Shown: one piece after another, positions 31,216 through 40,007 of the stretch
Layout: each line of letters opens with the position of its first letter
How positions within the stretch are numbered: the stretch's first letter is position 1
From: Thiobacillus sp.
Lineage (GTDB): Bacteria; Pseudomonadota; Gammaproteobacteria; Burkholderiales; Thiobacillaceae
Direction of reading: 5' to 3'
Assembly: GCF_030696885.1 (NCBI RefSeq)
Contig: NZ_JAUYRI010000003.1
Coordinates: 62,001 to 126,000, forward strand
DNA length: 64,000 nt
Notes under the pieces: generated by a model
What the model was told of the DNA's origin: nothing
Seen by the model: the letters and a program-made list of their open reading frames with translations, nothing else
Database searches by the model: none
Position numbers and translations under genes: made by a program

Positions 31216-31238
31216 TCGCCGGAACCCGGTTCCGGCGA
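31216..31238 (-). promoter_or_regulatory. Strong stem-loop just downstream of rpsB
   Basis: A perfect 10-bp inverted repeat TCGCCGGAAC / GTTCCGGCGA with a three-base loop, 17 bases after the rpsB stop. It lacks an adjacent T-run on the minus strand, so an mRNA-stabilising 3' structure or processing signal is more likely than full termination. Confidence 0.5.
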
Positions 31239-31255
31239 GATGGCGTGCGCTGCGC

Positions 31256-32002
31256 TTACTCGGCAGCGGGTGTCGTATCTTCTTCTTCGACCTCGACGAA
31301 TTCTTCGCCGCCGACGATGTCGCTGATGACCTGGGAACGGCCTTCCAGCGCCGCATCGGCCATGCCGCGTGCATACAGGCGAATCGCGCGGGCGGAGTCA
31401 TCGTTGCCGGGAATCACGTAGTCCACGCCTTCCGGGCTGTTGTTGGTGTCGACCACGCCGATCACCGGAATGCCCAGCTTCTTGGCCTCGACCACGGCGC
31501 CCTTCTGGTAGCCGACGTCGATGATGAACAGCGCGTCGGGCAGGCCGCCCATTTCGCGGATGCCACCCAGGCTGCGGTTCAGCTTGTCGACTTCGCGCTG
31601 CACGGTCAGGGTTTCCTTCTTCGACAGACGGCCCGGCTCGGCCAGGTTGGCCTCCAGGTCGTTCAGGCGCTTGATCGACTGCTTGACCGTCTTGAAGTTG
31701 GTCAGCATGCCGCCCAGCCAGCGGTTGTCGACGTACGGCATGCCGGCGCGCTCGGCTTCCTCGCGGACGATTTCACGCGCGGCGCGCTTGGTGCCAACGA
31801 ACAGCACGCTGCCCTTGTTGGCGGCGAGCTGACGGACGAATTTCTGCGCATCCTGGAACAGCGGCAGCGACTTTTCCAGGTTGACGATATGGATCTTGTT
31901 GCGATGACCGAAAATGAACGGGGCCATCTTGGGGTTCCAGAAGCGGGTCTGGTGGCCGAAGTGGACACCGGCTTCCAGCATTTGACGCATGGTGACAGAC
32001 AT
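31256..32002 (-). CDS. rpsB: 30S ribosomal protein S2
   Basis: A 248-residue S2 protein. It opens [25 protein letters not shown], with [16 protein letters not shown] and [19 protein letters not shown] further on, and ends in an acidic tail ([15 protein letters not shown]). It heads the long operon that continues to at least rnhB. AGGAGA precedes the ATG. Confidence 0.97.
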   Translation of the reverse strand: MSVTMRQMLEAGVHFGHQTRFWNPKMAPFIFGHRNKIHIVNLEKSLPLFQDAQKFVRQLAANKGSVLFVGTKRAAREIVREEAERAGMPYVDNRWLGGMLTNFKTVKQSIKRLNDLEANLAEPGRLSKKETLTVQREVDKLNRSLGGIREMGGLPDALFIIDVGYQKGAVVEAKKLGIPVIGVVDTNNSPEGVDYVIPGNDDSARAIRLYARGMADAALEGRSQVISDIVGGEEFVEVEEEDTTPAAE

Positions 32003-32012
32003 GAAAATCTCC

Positions 32013-32078
32013 TAAAGGGTTAAGCCTCCACCCGTCAGCAGCAGCACGTTTTCGAACCGAACGCGCCGCCACCCTTTA
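32013..32078 (-). promoter_or_regulatory. Folded leader of the rpsB mRNA (possible S2 autoregulatory site)
   Basis: Within the leader, TAAAGGGT (32013-32020) and its exact complement ACCCTTTA (32071-32078) can form an 8-bp helix that closes a 50-base loop region and ends right beside the AGGAGA ribosome site. Such a helix could gate translation. S2 autoregulates through leader structures in other proteobacteria; whether this is the same element is inference. Confidence 0.4.
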
Positions 32079-32123
32079 ATGACAGGTGTGCGAATTTGTC
32101 CGAACCATTTCGGACAGCCGGCG

Positions 32124-32152
32124 ATTCTAATTCGAATGGACGCTTATTTCAA
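32124..32152 (-). promoter_or_regulatory. Sigma70 promoter of the rpsB operon
   Basis: On the minus strand TTGAAA (32147-32152) is separated by exactly 17 bp from TAGAAT (32124-32129). Both hexamers match five of six consensus bases. Transcription would start near 32117, giving a leader of about 115 bases before rpsB. Confidence 0.7.
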
Positions 32153-32161
32153 GGTTCGCCC

Positions 32162-33484
32162 TCAGCCCGCCGGCTGTGCGACGATCTGCAGCCAGGCCTC
32201 CAGCCCGCCGCCGCCGCGCGTCTGCAGACTGACCTGCCAGCCCTGTGCGTCTGCCAGCTGGCGCACGATCGCCAGCCCCAGCCCGGAACCGCCGGTGCTG
32301 GCGCTGCGCGAGGCTTCGAGCCGGTAGAACGGACGGAACACGGCTTCCCGGTCCGCTTCCGGAATGCCGGGGCCGCGGTCGAGCACGCCGATACGGCAGC
32401 CGCCTGCCATCGCTTCTGCCCGCAGGGTGACCGGCTGGCCGCCGCCATAGCGCAGGGCGTTCTCCAGCAGGTTGGCGAGAATGCGGCGCAAGGCGCCCAC
32501 CGGGACATCCAGTTCGATATCAGGCGCCTCGACCTGCACCCGTTCCGCCGCGCCCGGGGTGGCCTGCACCAGATCAGCCAGCAGGTCGGGCAGCGCCACC
32601 CGCTGGTGGGCTTCGTGGCCGAAGCCGCGCGCCAGCGTCAGCACGTCGCCGATCAGACGATCCATCGCCTCGATGTCGCCCTCCACTTGCGCGGCCAGCT
32701 CTGCGCTCGGCTTCTTTACCAGCATCTCCACCGCCAGCCGCAGCCGCGCCAGCGGTGTACGCAGGTCGTGCGACACCCCAGCCAGCAGCACGGTGCGGGC
32801 GGCCAGCAGGTCGTCCACCTGCTTCGCCATTTCGTTGAAGCGACGGCTCAGCGCAGCGATCTCGCGCGGCCCGGTTTCGGGCAGGCGTTCCGGCGTCTGC
32901 CCGCGCCCCAGCGAGGTGACCGCCTGCTGCAGCCGCTGCAGCGGGCGGGTGGCGCGGCGCGCCAGCCACCAGGCTGCGAGCAGGGTCAGCAGCGCCCCGC
33001 CCGCCAGCGAAGCCAGCAGGGCATGGATCGGGCGCGGGCCGATGCGGCTGTGGGGGAAGCCCACCGAGAGTTGCCTGCTGCCTGCCGGAAGCGACACCCA
33101 GAACCATTGCGCCCCCTGGATTTCCTCGCGCGACGACACCACTGGCCCGCCCACCCGATCGTTCAGCGAAGCCGTCAGAAAGTGCAGATAGGGTTCCCGC
33201 CACGAAGGGCGCTCGGGATCCTGCGGCGGCTCGGCGCGCAGCGCCAGCCCGTGCGAACGCGCCAGCTCGATTTCAAACGCAGGGCGGGTGACCGGCGGCA
33301 GCTCGCTCCAGGTCTGCGCCGACAGCGCCATCAGGCCGGCCAGGTCGGTCGCCGATCGGCGCGCCATAGGCAGCATCAGGAAATAGGTGACGGCGCTGGC
33401 TACCAGCAGCTCGAAGGCCAGGAAGAACACCACCAGCAGCAGGGCATTCTGCTGCGTCAGGCTCAGGCGCGACGACAGCCTCAC
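32162..33484 (-). CDS. envZ: Sensor histidine kinase, EnvZ-type
   Basis: A 440-residue inner-membrane kinase. Two membrane helices (LLLVVFFLAFELLVASAVTYFLM and ALLASLAGGALLTLLAAWWLA) bracket a periplasmic domain of about 120 residues. A HAMP segment (RRATRPLQRLQQAV) leads to the phospho-acceptor box GVSHDLRTPLARLRL, then the ATPase domain with LLENALRYGG (N box), LDRGPGIPE (G1) and GGSGLGLAIV (G2). Its start overlaps the stop of the response regulator gene by four bases. EnvZ/OmpR assignment follows sequence style and pairing; the stimulus is not known. Confidence 0.88.
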   Translation of the reverse strand: MRLSSRLSLTQQNALLLVVFFLAFELLVASAVTYFLMLPMARRSATDLAGLMALSAQTWSELPPVTRPAFEIELARSHGLALRAEPPQDPERPSWREPYLHFLTASLNDRVGGPVVSSREEIQGAQWFWVSLPAGSRQLSVGFPHSRIGPRPIHALLASLAGGALLTLLAAWWLARRATRPLQRLQQAVTSLGRGQTPERLPETGPREIAALSRRFNEMAKQVDDLLAARTVLLAGVSHDLRTPLARLRLAVEMLVKKPSAELAAQVEGDIEAMDRLIGDVLTLARGFGHEAHQRVALPDLLADLVQATPGAAERVQVEAPDIELDVPVGALRRILANLLENALRYGGGQPVTLRAEAMAGGCRIGVLDRGPGIPEADREAVFRPFYRLEASRSASTGGSGLGLAIVRQLADAQGWQVSLQTRGGGGLEAWLQIVAQPAG

Positions 33485-34203
33485 GCCTCGCTGCCGCGCG
33501 GATTGAACAGATAGCCCTCGCCGCGCACGGTGCGGATGTAAGCTGGTTCGGCAGGATTGAGCTCGATCTTGCGCCGTAGCCGGGTGACACGGGTGTCGAT
33601 GCTGCGGTCGAACGGATCGCGCTCGTAGCCCTTGAGCATGTCGATCAGGATGTCGCGCGACAGCACCCGCAGCGGGTGCTCGACGAAGATGCGCAGCAGG
33701 GCGAATTCCGCGGTCGACAGCTTCACCTCGGCGCCGTCCTTGGTGAGCCGGTGGCTGGCAGCATCGAGCTGGAAAGGTCCGAACATGGGAAGTGTGGCCT
33801 GCTGGACTGGCCCGGTCTGCCCCTGGCTGCGCCGCAGTAGCGCACGCAAGCGGGCCAGCAACTCACGTGGGCTGAACGGTTTGGCCAGGTAGTCGTCAGC
33901 GCCCATTTCCAGCCCCACCACGCGGTCGATTTCCTCGCCGCGTGCCGACAGCATGAGGATGGGCACGTTCGACTGGCTGCGCAGCCGGCGCGCCAGCGAC
34001 AATCCGTCCTCGCCGGGCATCATCAGGTCGAGCACGATGGCGTCCGGCATTCCCTGCTCCAGTGCCTGCCACATGGCCGCACCATCCATTGCCGTTGCCA
34101 CGGTGAACCCGCTGTCGCCCAGATAGGCCTCCAGCAATGTCCGCATGCCCGGGTCATCGTCCACCACCAGAATGCGGGCCGACGCACCCTCCATCATGGG
34201 CAC
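33481..34203 (-). CDS. ompR: Response regulator, OmpR family
   Basis: A 240-residue two-domain regulator. The receiver shows ILVVDDDPGMR (acidic pocket), IVLDLMMPGEDG (phospho-Asp) and GADDYLAKPFSPRELLAR (Lys). The C-terminal winged helix reads KLSTAEFALLRIFVEHPLRVLSRD and YIRTVRGEGYLF. It is the first gene of the kinase pair. It may control nearby envelope genes, but no binding sites could be read. Confidence 0.9.
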   Translation of the reverse strand: MPMMEGASARILVVDDDPGMRTLLEAYLGDSGFTVATAMDGAAMWQALEQGMPDAIVLDLMMPGEDGLSLARRLRSQSNVPILMLSARGEEIDRVVGLEMGADDYLAKPFSPRELLARLRALLRRSQGQTGPVQQATLPMFGPFQLDAASHRLTKDGAEVKLSTAEFALLRIFVEHPLRVLSRDILIDMLKGYERDPFDRSIDTRVTRLRRKIELNPAEPAYIRTVRGEGYLFNPRGSEA

Positions 34204-34519
34204 ACCCCAAGCCTCAACACGGCAGTTCGGCAGGAATCAGATTTACTCGCTTGCATCCTGTAATAATCGCAAAGTTTTATGGCCAAACAAGCCTGTTTCC
34301 CCAAGCGGGCGCGGGCGTTAACCTGCGCTCAGGGCGGCATGGATCTCTGAATCATCCTACCCTACTTCAGGATGCTTCCTGTCGGGTAGACACACACCGA
34401 CACACACTGACACGCGATGCCACCCCGTGGGCATACCCGAGCCACTACGCACGCCCAAAATCCGTTCCACGCTATCAATAGTGATGGCGCAAATCGAACT
34501 TCAAACCTAGAACCTGCTC
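34204..34519. other. Intergenic region between ompR and the small secreted ORFs
   Basis: About 316 bp between divergent genes, less GC-rich than the flanks, so probably holding promoters for both directions. It includes a short CACACACCGA/CACACACTGA near-tandem repeat at about 34391-34411. I found no convincing -35/-10 pair and no gene. Confidence 0.4.
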
Positions 34520-34888
34520 ATGCCACGCTTTCATCTGATCCTGTTGCCGTCTGTCCTGACCCTGATGTTTCCAGGCTGGGTGGAAGCAGGCCAGAAAAAG
34601 GCGCCCGCCTCGCAAGTCCGTCCCCTAAACCTGTCCCTGCCGCAGGATGTGCTGCTGCACACACCGGCCAACGGGCAGGCTGATGAGGCGGCGCTGCGCA
34701 ACTTGCGTGCACCCGCCCCAAGCGGGGATGGATCGAATGCAAACGCCCGCCCGACCAGCTTGCCTTATGGAAGTGGTTACGAACATCGTCATCAAGAGAT
34801 GAGGGGGGCGGGCGGTGCTGCTGGATCAGGCGGTGCTGCTGGACCGGGTGCCAGCGTGGGCAATGGTGCAGGCCGGCGAGGTCGGTAA
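34520..34888 (+). CDS. Small secreted Gly/Ala-rich protein of unknown function
   Basis: A 122-residue product with a probable signal peptide (MPRFHLILLPSVLTLMFPGWVEA), a middle part with LRPLNL-like hydrophobic patches, and a C-terminus rich in Gly, Ala and Arg (GAGGAAGSGGAAGPG). No family recognised. No strong Shine-Dalgarno sequence precedes the ATG. It sits 28 bp before another small secreted ORF, so the two may be one unit. Low-complexity C-terminus leaves open that only part is translated. Confidence 0.5.
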   Translation: MPRFHLILLPSVLTLMFPGWVEAGQKKAPASQVRPLNLSLPQDVLLHTPANGQADEAALRNLRAPAPSGDGSNANARPTSLPYGSGYEHRHQEMRGAGGAAGSGGAAGPGASVGNGAGRRGR

Positions 34889-34916
34889 ATTAATCCACGC
34901 TTAAGGAGCACTAAAG

Positions 34917-35207
34917 ATGAAATCGCTAAAAGTTCTTTCCCTGGTTTTGATTGCCACCAGCCTCGCCAGTGGCGCGGTCTACGCCAAGGGTGGCGGCGGC
35001 GGTAGTGGCATGGGGGGCGGCATGGGTAGTGTCCGCGCTAGCAGCGCCGACCATGCCCAGCGCACCGAAACCCGGAGCCAGGAACGGACCCAGAAGCGCG
35101 ACGGCTCGCAAGCCGGCAACGCCCAGCGCAATGAATACCGTTACGAAAATCGCTACGAAAACCGTGAGCAGATGAGTAACGGGGGCGATCTGCCGTCGAT
35201 GCAGTAA
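34917..35207 (+). CDS. Small secreted Gly-rich / Arg-Asn-rich protein
   Basis: A 96-residue product. MKSLKVLSLVLIATSLASGAVYA is a textbook signal peptide, followed by a glycine/methionine segment (KGGGGGSGMGGGMGS) and a charged tail with repeats of the NEYRYENRYENRE kind. AAGGAG stands eight bases before the ATG, so translation is likely. A clear intrinsic terminator follows. The composition suggests an intrinsically disordered periplasmic protein; no function is known to me. Confidence 0.65.
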   Translation: MKSLKVLSLVLIATSLASGAVYAKGGGGGSGMGGGMGSVRASSADHAQRTETRSQERTQKRDGSQAGNAQRNEYRYENRYENREQMSNGGDLPSMQ

Positions 35208-35249
35208 ACGCGCACAGCCGGGTGTTTTGCCTGGCTAACCGTATAACAG

Positions 35250-35276
35250 GGGGACGCCGTAGCGCGTCCCCTTTCT
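35250..35276 (+). terminator. Intrinsic terminator after the small secreted ORFs
   Basis: GGGGACGC (35250-35257) pairs perfectly with GCGTCCCC (35264-35271) around a six-base loop, followed by TTTCT. It closes the transcript of the two secreted ORFs before map. Confidence 0.7.
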
Positions 35277-35320
35277 ATTGCCTCTCGCTGGCGTGGTTTT
35301 CCGGTGCGTACCGGGCACGC

Positions 35321-35326
35321 TAGAAT
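35321..35326 (+). promoter_or_regulatory. Possible -10 element for map-glnD
   Basis: TAGAAT in the context CGCTAGAATGCG lies 27 bp before the map ATG, after the terminator. The -35 region is weak (TTTTCC, 18-bp spacer). The same CGCTAGAAT string precedes purT. Confidence 0.4.
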
Positions 35327-35352
35327 GCGTCTTTGTTTCCAGTACCCGCACC

Positions 35353-36162
35353 ATGACCGTCACCATCAAAACCGGCGCAGAAATCGAGGGCATGCGCATC
35401 GCCGGCCGGCTCGCGTCGGAAGTGCTCGACTACATCACGCCCTTCGTCAAGCCCGGCGTCACCACCGGCGAGCTCGACCGGCTGTGCCATGACTACATGG
35501 TGAACGTGCAGGGCACCATCCCGGCGCCGCTGAACTACGCGCCGTCCGGTCACGCGCCCTACCCCAAGTCGATCTGCACCTCGGTCAACAACCAGGTCTG
35601 CCATGGCGTGCCGGGCGACAAGCTGCTGAAGAACGGCGACATCGTCAACCTCGACATCACGGTGATCAAGGACGGATGGCACGGCGACACCAGCCGCATG
35701 TTCGCGGTCGGCGAGGCGACGATCCAGGCCAAGCGCCTGATCCAGATCACCTACGAAGCGATGTGGGTCGGCATCGACCACGTCAAGCCGGGCGCGCGCC
35801 TGGGTGACATCGGCCATGCCATCCAGCGTTTCGCCGAGAACCACGGCTACAGCGTGGTGCGCGAATTCTGCGGTCACGGCATCGGGCTCAATTTCCACGA
35901 AGACCCGCAGGTGCTGCACTACGGCAAGTCTGGCACCGGCCTGGTGCTGGAAACCGGCATGACCTTCACCATCGAGCCGATGATCAACGCCGGCCGCCGC
36001 GACATCCGCCAGATGAACGACGGCTGGACCATCGTCACCAAGGACCGCAGCCTGTCGGCGCAGTGGGAACACACGATCCTGGTCACCGACAGCGGCTACG
36101 AAGTGCTGACCGTGTCGGCCGGCTCGCCCGCCGTACCTGACCACGTCCGCCGGGCCGCGTGA
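35353..36162 (+). CDS. map: Methionine aminopeptidase, type I
   Basis: A 269-residue metalloprotease that removes the initiator methionine. The five metal ligands are in place: NLDITVIKDGWHGDTSRMF (two Asp), CGHGIGLNFHEDP (His), TIEPMI (Glu) and the final Glu in SAQWEHTILV. The start is MTVTIKTGAEIEGM at 35353; the frame upstream to 35278 crosses the terminator and promoter. Its stop overlaps the GTG of glnD. The substrate-preparing enzyme Def is also in this window. Confidence 0.95.
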   Translation: MTVTIKTGAEIEGMRIAGRLASEVLDYITPFVKPGVTTGELDRLCHDYMVNVQGTIPAPLNYAPSGHAPYPKSICTSVNNQVCHGVPGDKLLKNGDIVNLDITVIKDGWHGDTSRMFAVGEATIQAKRLIQITYEAMWVGIDHVKPGARLGDIGHAIQRFAENHGYSVVREFCGHGIGLNFHEDPQVLHYGKSGTGLVLETGMTFTIEPMINAGRRDIRQMNDGWTIVTKDRSLSAQWEHTILVTDSGYEVLTVSAGSPAVPDHVRRAA

Positions 36163-38711
36163 GCACGCCGCCGTTCGCCGACCTCCGCGAGCGGCTCAAA
36201 TCGGGTCGCGCCGCACTCGCAGCCGGCTACCTCAAGCGCCGCGCCGCGGCGCATTACCTGACGCGCCACGCCGCACTGGTCGACGGCGTGCTGTCCGAAC
36301 TGTGCGAGCGGGTGCAGCTTCCCGCCGCCTATTGCCTGGCCGCCGCCGGCGGCTACGGCCGCGGCGAGCTGTTTCCCGGCTCGGACGTCGACGTGCTGCT
36401 GATGCTGTCGCACGAGCCCGCGCCGGACGAACAGGCTGCGCTGGAAACCTGGGTGCAGGCCTGTTGGGACGTCGGCCTGGAAATCGGTCACAGCGTGCGC
36501 ACCATCGAGGCCTGCATCACCGAGGCCGATGCCGACATCACGGTGGAGACCAACCTGATGGAAGCGCGCTTCGTCTGGGGCAACAGCGCGCTGTTTGACA
36601 CCTTCGAGCGCCGCTTCCAGGCGCGCTTCAACGCCCAGCACTTTTTTGACGGCAAGCTGGCCGAGCAGCTGGCGCGCCATGCACGTTTCGACGACAGCGC
36701 CTACAAGCTGGAGCCCAACCTCAAGGACAGCCCGGGCGGCCTGCGCGACCTGCATACCATCCACTGGCTGGCGCAGGCCTGCGGCATCACCGGCGGCTGG
36801 AACGGCATCGCCCGCGCGGGGCTGCTGACCCAGGCCGAGGCGCGCCGTATCGCGCGCGAGGAGCGCGCGCTGGCGACCCTGCGGATCCAGCTGCATTTGC
36901 TGGCGGGCCGCCGCGAAGACCGCCTCGCCTTCGATTACCAGACCGAGCTTGCCGAGCGCATGGGACTGGCCGCCGCCACGCACAAGCGTACGGGCGAAAC
37001 CCTGATGCAGGGCTACTACCGCGCCGCCAAGCTGGTGCAGCGCGCCAACGATATTCTGATCCAGTCGCTGCGGGTGCGGCTTTTTCCGGTGACGGCGCCG
37101 CCGCAGCCGATCGATGCCGATTTTCAGGTGCGCGCCCGCCTGCTCGAAACGCGCGCGCCCAATCTGTTCGAACGCAAGCCCGACGCGCTGTTGCGCATCT
37201 TCATCGTCTATGCCCAGCATCCTGCGCTGGCCGGATTCGAGCCGGCCACGCTGCGTGCGCTGTGGCGTGCCAGCACCCGCATCGACGCCGCCTTTCGTGC
37301 CAATCCGACGCATCGGGCGCTGTTCATGACGCTGCTGCGGCAGACCACCGGCATCACCCGCGCGATGCGCGCGATGCACCGCTACGGCCTGCTGGCGCGC
37401 TACATCCCGGCATTCGGCCGCGTGGTGGGGCAGATGCAGCATGACTTGTTCCACGTCTACACGGTGGACGAACACATCCTGACCGTGCTGCGCAACATGC
37501 GGCGCTTCACGGTGCCCGAGCTCGCGCACGAATATCCGCTCGCCAGCCGTCTGATCGCAGCCTTCGACAAACCCGAGTTGCTGTATCTGGCCACGCTGTT
37601 CCACGACATCGCCAAGGGCCGCGGCGGCGACCACTCGGTGCTCGGCATGGCCGATGCGCGTCGGTTCTGCCGCCAGCATGGGCTCGACCGAGCCGACAGC
37701 GATCTGGTCGCCTGGCTGGTGGAGATGCACCTGGCGATGTCGCGCACCGCGCAGAAAGAAGACATCAGCGATCCGGACGTGATCGCCGCGTTTGCCGCTC
37801 GCATCGGCAACCCGCGGCACCTGGCGGCGCTGTATCTGCTGACCGTGGCTGACATCCGCGGCACCAGCCCCAAGGTCTGGAACGCCTGGAAAGGCAAGCT
37901 GCTGGAAGACCTCTATCACGCCACCCACGCCCGGCTGGCGGGCGGTGACGAAGCGGTGGCCGACATCGCCGCCAAGCAGGCCGAAGCGCGGGTCAATCTC
38001 GCCCTCTATGGCCTGCCGAACAGTGCCGCCGACACTCTGTGGCAGCACCTTGATGCACGCTATTTCATCCGCTTCGACGCCCGCGACATGGCCTGGCAGG
38101 CGCGCATGCTGTGGCGCCGCACCAGCAGCCCCGATGCCGTCGTACGGGCGCGCCTGTCGCCCGCTGGCGAAGGCATCCAGGTGCTGGTCTACACGCCCGA
38201 CCGCCCCGATCTGTTCGCCCGCATCTGCGGCTTCTTCGCGCGCATCCAGTACACCATCCTCGAAGCCAAGATCCACACCACCCGGCACGGCTATGTGCTC
38301 GACACGTTCCAGGTGATGGACATGGCCAATCGCGGCATTCACTACCGCGATTTTCTGAGCTATGTGGAGCACGAACTGACGCGCGATCTCGATCCGGCGC
38401 GTCCGATGCAGGCGGTACCGCGGGGCCGCCTGTCACGCCACCAGCGCCACCACCCCTATCCGACCACGGTCAGGCTGGAGGCCGACGCGCAGGGGCACGG
38501 CCACATGTTGTCGATCACCTGTGCGGATCGCGGCGGTTTGCTGTTTGCGGTGGCGGAAACCCTGATGCAGCATGACGTGAACGTCTATGCCGCCAAGATC
38601 GACACGCTCGGCGAGCGGGTGGAGGACACGTTTCTGATTCGGGGCGCCGGCCTCGAGACGCCGGCCGGGATGCAGGCGGTGGAAACCCGCGTGCGTGAGG
38701 TGCTGCAGTAA
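36159..38711 (+). CDS. glnD: [Protein-PII] uridylyltransferase / uridylyl-removing enzyme
   Basis: An 850-residue bifunctional enzyme that uridylylates PII when glutamine is low and de-uridylylates it when glutamine is high. Order of domains: nucleotidyltransferase with GGYGRGELFPGSDVDVLLM (about 60-90), a GlnD_UR_UTase middle part, an HD hydrolase domain with LFHDIAKGRGGDHS (about 480-500), and two C-terminal ACT domains starting near 700 and 775. It starts at GTG 36159, overlapping the map stop as GTGA. The substrate GlnB is encoded at 11516-11854. Confidence 0.96.
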   Translation: MSTPPFADLRERLKSGRAALAAGYLKRRAAAHYLTRHAALVDGVLSELCERVQLPAAYCLAAAGGYGRGELFPGSDVDVLLMLSHEPAPDEQAALETWVQACWDVGLEIGHSVRTIEACITEADADITVETNLMEARFVWGNSALFDTFERRFQARFNAQHFFDGKLAEQLARHARFDDSAYKLEPNLKDSPGGLRDLHTIHWLAQACGITGGWNGIARAGLLTQAEARRIAREERALATLRIQLHLLAGRREDRLAFDYQTELAERMGLAAATHKRTGETLMQGYYRAAKLVQRANDILIQSLRVRLFPVTAPPQPIDADFQVRARLLETRAPNLFERKPDALLRIFIVYAQHPALAGFEPATLRALWRASTRIDAAFRANPTHRALFMTLLRQTTGITRAMRAMHRYGLLARYIPAFGRVVGQMQHDLFHVYTVDEHILTVLRNMRRFTVPELAHEYPLASRLIAAFDKPELLYLATLFHDIAKGRGGDHSVLGMADARRFCRQHGLDRADSDLVAWLVEMHLAMSRTAQKEDISDPDVIAAFAARIGNPRHLAALYLLTVADIRGTSPKVWNAWKGKLLEDLYHATHARLAGGDEAVADIAAKQAEARVNLALYGLPNSAADTLWQHLDARYFIRFDARDMAWQARMLWRRTSSPDAVVRARLSPAGEGIQVLVYTPDRPDLFARICGFFARIQYTILEAKIHTTRHGYVLDTFQVMDMANRGIHYRDFLSYVEHELTRDLDPARPMQAVPRGRLSRHQRHHPYPTTVRLEADAQGHGHMLSITCADRGGLLFAVAETLMQHDVNVYAAKIDTLGERVEDTFLIRGAGLETPAGMQAVETRVREVLQ

Positions 38712-38712
38712 A

Positions 38713-38964
38713 TCAGGCGGACGGGCGGGCGTATTCGTCGACGTAGCGTCCGCGCGCGGGTGCCTTGCGGGCAGGCGGCGCTTTCTTGCGCACGCCGTCG
38801 GCCGGTTTTTTGACTTTCTCTTCCGGCTCGGTCTTGGTGCGGTTACGCACGCGCCCCGGGCGCACCACGGTGCCCACTTCTGCGGCCACCAGGGCATATC
38901 GGCCTCCGGCAGCATTCGCCTGGCCGTCGATCCCGCTACGCGGGGCCCTCGCCGGGTGGCTCAT
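38713..38964 (-). CDS. Small basic protein of unknown function
   Basis: An 83-residue, strongly basic product with a Lys/Pro/Ala-rich middle (VKKPADGVRKKAPPARKAP), reminiscent of nucleic-acid-binding tails. ATG 38964 overlaps the stop of the FlaF-like gene (ATGA), implying coupled translation. It converges on glnD with a single base between the two stops. No family recognised; a real gene is likely from the junction but not certain. Confidence 0.5.
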   Translation of the reverse strand: MSHPARAPRSGIDGQANAAGGRYALVAAEVGTVVRPGRVRNRTKTEPEEKVKKPADGVRKKAPPARKAPARGRYVDEYARPSA

Positions 38965-39344
38965 GCGGCCACCCGCCATTCCTTGAGGCTGCCGGCCAGG
39001 GTGCGGGTGAGGGCGATAAGGCTGCCGAGAAGGTCGGGGCTGGGGGTGGCTTCGCAGAGATCGATCTTGCTGTCGGCGTAGACCGACAGGATCAGCAGGT
39101 TGTGTTGCACGTCTGCCGGCAGGTCGAGCGTGCCTTCGGCCAGCGCGGTCTGGATCGCATGCCAGACCGTGCGGCTGGCCTGCAGGGCCTGCGCCAGACG
39201 CAGTTCGTGGTCAGGGGTGTTCCAGTGCCGCTGCACGTCCATCAACTGGGCGGCGATGTCGTCGAGTTGGGCGACCTCGCCCATCGCCACGCCGGTACGG
39301 GCGGTGCGGTGCGGAATATGCAGAATCGCGGGTTCCGGGATCAT
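38961..39344 (-). CDS. FlaF-like protein
   Basis: A 127-residue protein whose C-terminal two thirds fit the flagellar regulator FlaF pattern: LAQALQASRTVWHAIQTAL, then LPADVQHNLLILSVYAD, then LLGSLIALTRTLAGSL. In alphaproteobacteria FlaF works with FlbT in flagellin export and assembly. No flagellar gene is nearby, so either it acts in trans or the family has another job here. The first 30 residues (EPAILHIPHRTART) look unrelated. The assignment rests on pattern recognition alone. Confidence 0.5.
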   Translation of the reverse strand: MIPEPAILHIPHRTARTGVAMGEVAQLDDIAAQLMDVQRHWNTPDHELRLAQALQASRTVWHAIQTALAEGTLDLPADVQHNLLILSVYADSKIDLCEATPSPDLLGSLIALTRTLAGSLKEWRVAA

Positions 39345-39458
39345 TCTTGTCCTTGTTGCCTGTGCCGGGACACCACGCCCACGGTTACGCTACAAATTAG
39401 CGGTCAGGACCGGGACAACTTTAGACGGCAGCAATGGCACAAAACGACCGTTGGTCGG

Positions 39459-40007
39459 TCAGTCATCCTGCAGATGCTGGCCGGGAAACAGCACGTCGGT
39501 GAAGCCGAAGTCGCGCAGATCGCGGATGCGCATGGGGTATAGGATGCCATTGAGGTGGTCGACCTCGTGCTGGACCACACGGGCATGGAAACCGCTCACG
39601 CTGCGATCGATCGGCCGCCCTGCCGCGTCGTGCCCCTGGTAGCGCAGCGCCACGTGGCGCGGCACCCGCCCGCGCATGCCGGGCACCGACAGGCAGCCCT
39701 CCCAGTCCGTTTCCATCTCGTCGGACAGTGGGGTGAGCACCGGATTGATGAGCACCGTGAACGGCACGGATTCGGCGTCGGGGTAGCGCGGATTGAGTTG
39801 CCGCGGGTCGACGTTGACCTCGAACATCACCACCTGCAGGCCGACGCCGATCTGCGGCGCGGCCAGACCGGCACCGTTCAGCGCGCGCATGGTGTCGTGC
39901 ATGTCGACGATCAGCTGCGCGAGCTCGGGCGAGCCGAAATCGCCCACCGGGCGCGCCGGCGCCAGCAGGCGTGGATCGCCCATCCTCAGGACGTCGCGGA
40001 TCGCCAT
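39459..40007 (-). CDS. def: Peptide deformylase
   Basis: A 182-residue metalloenzyme that removes the N-formyl group from new proteins. All three motifs are intact: [18 protein letters not shown] (metal Cys) and QHEVDHLNG (metal His and catalytic Glu). The start [15 protein letters not shown] at 40007 overlaps the end of rsuA by 22 bases; the open frame further upstream is rsuA read out of phase. Together with map it forms the N-terminal maturation pathway. The end of the gene overlaps a weak GACCG/CGGTC hairpin followed by TTTT. Confidence 0.94.
   Translation of the reverse strand: MAIRDVLRMGDPRLLAPARPVGDFGSPELAQLIVDMHDTMRALNGAGLAAPQIGVGLQVVMFEVNVDPRQLNPRYPDAESVPFTVLINPVLTPLSDEMETDWEGCLSVPGMRGRVPRHVALRYQGHDAAGRPIDRSVSGFHARVVQHEVDHLNGILYPMRIRDLRDFGFTDVLFPGQHLQDD

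Noticed and set aside
36096-38372. 758-codon minus-strand frame
   Set aside because: Antisense to glnD, whose domains are complete on the plus strand.
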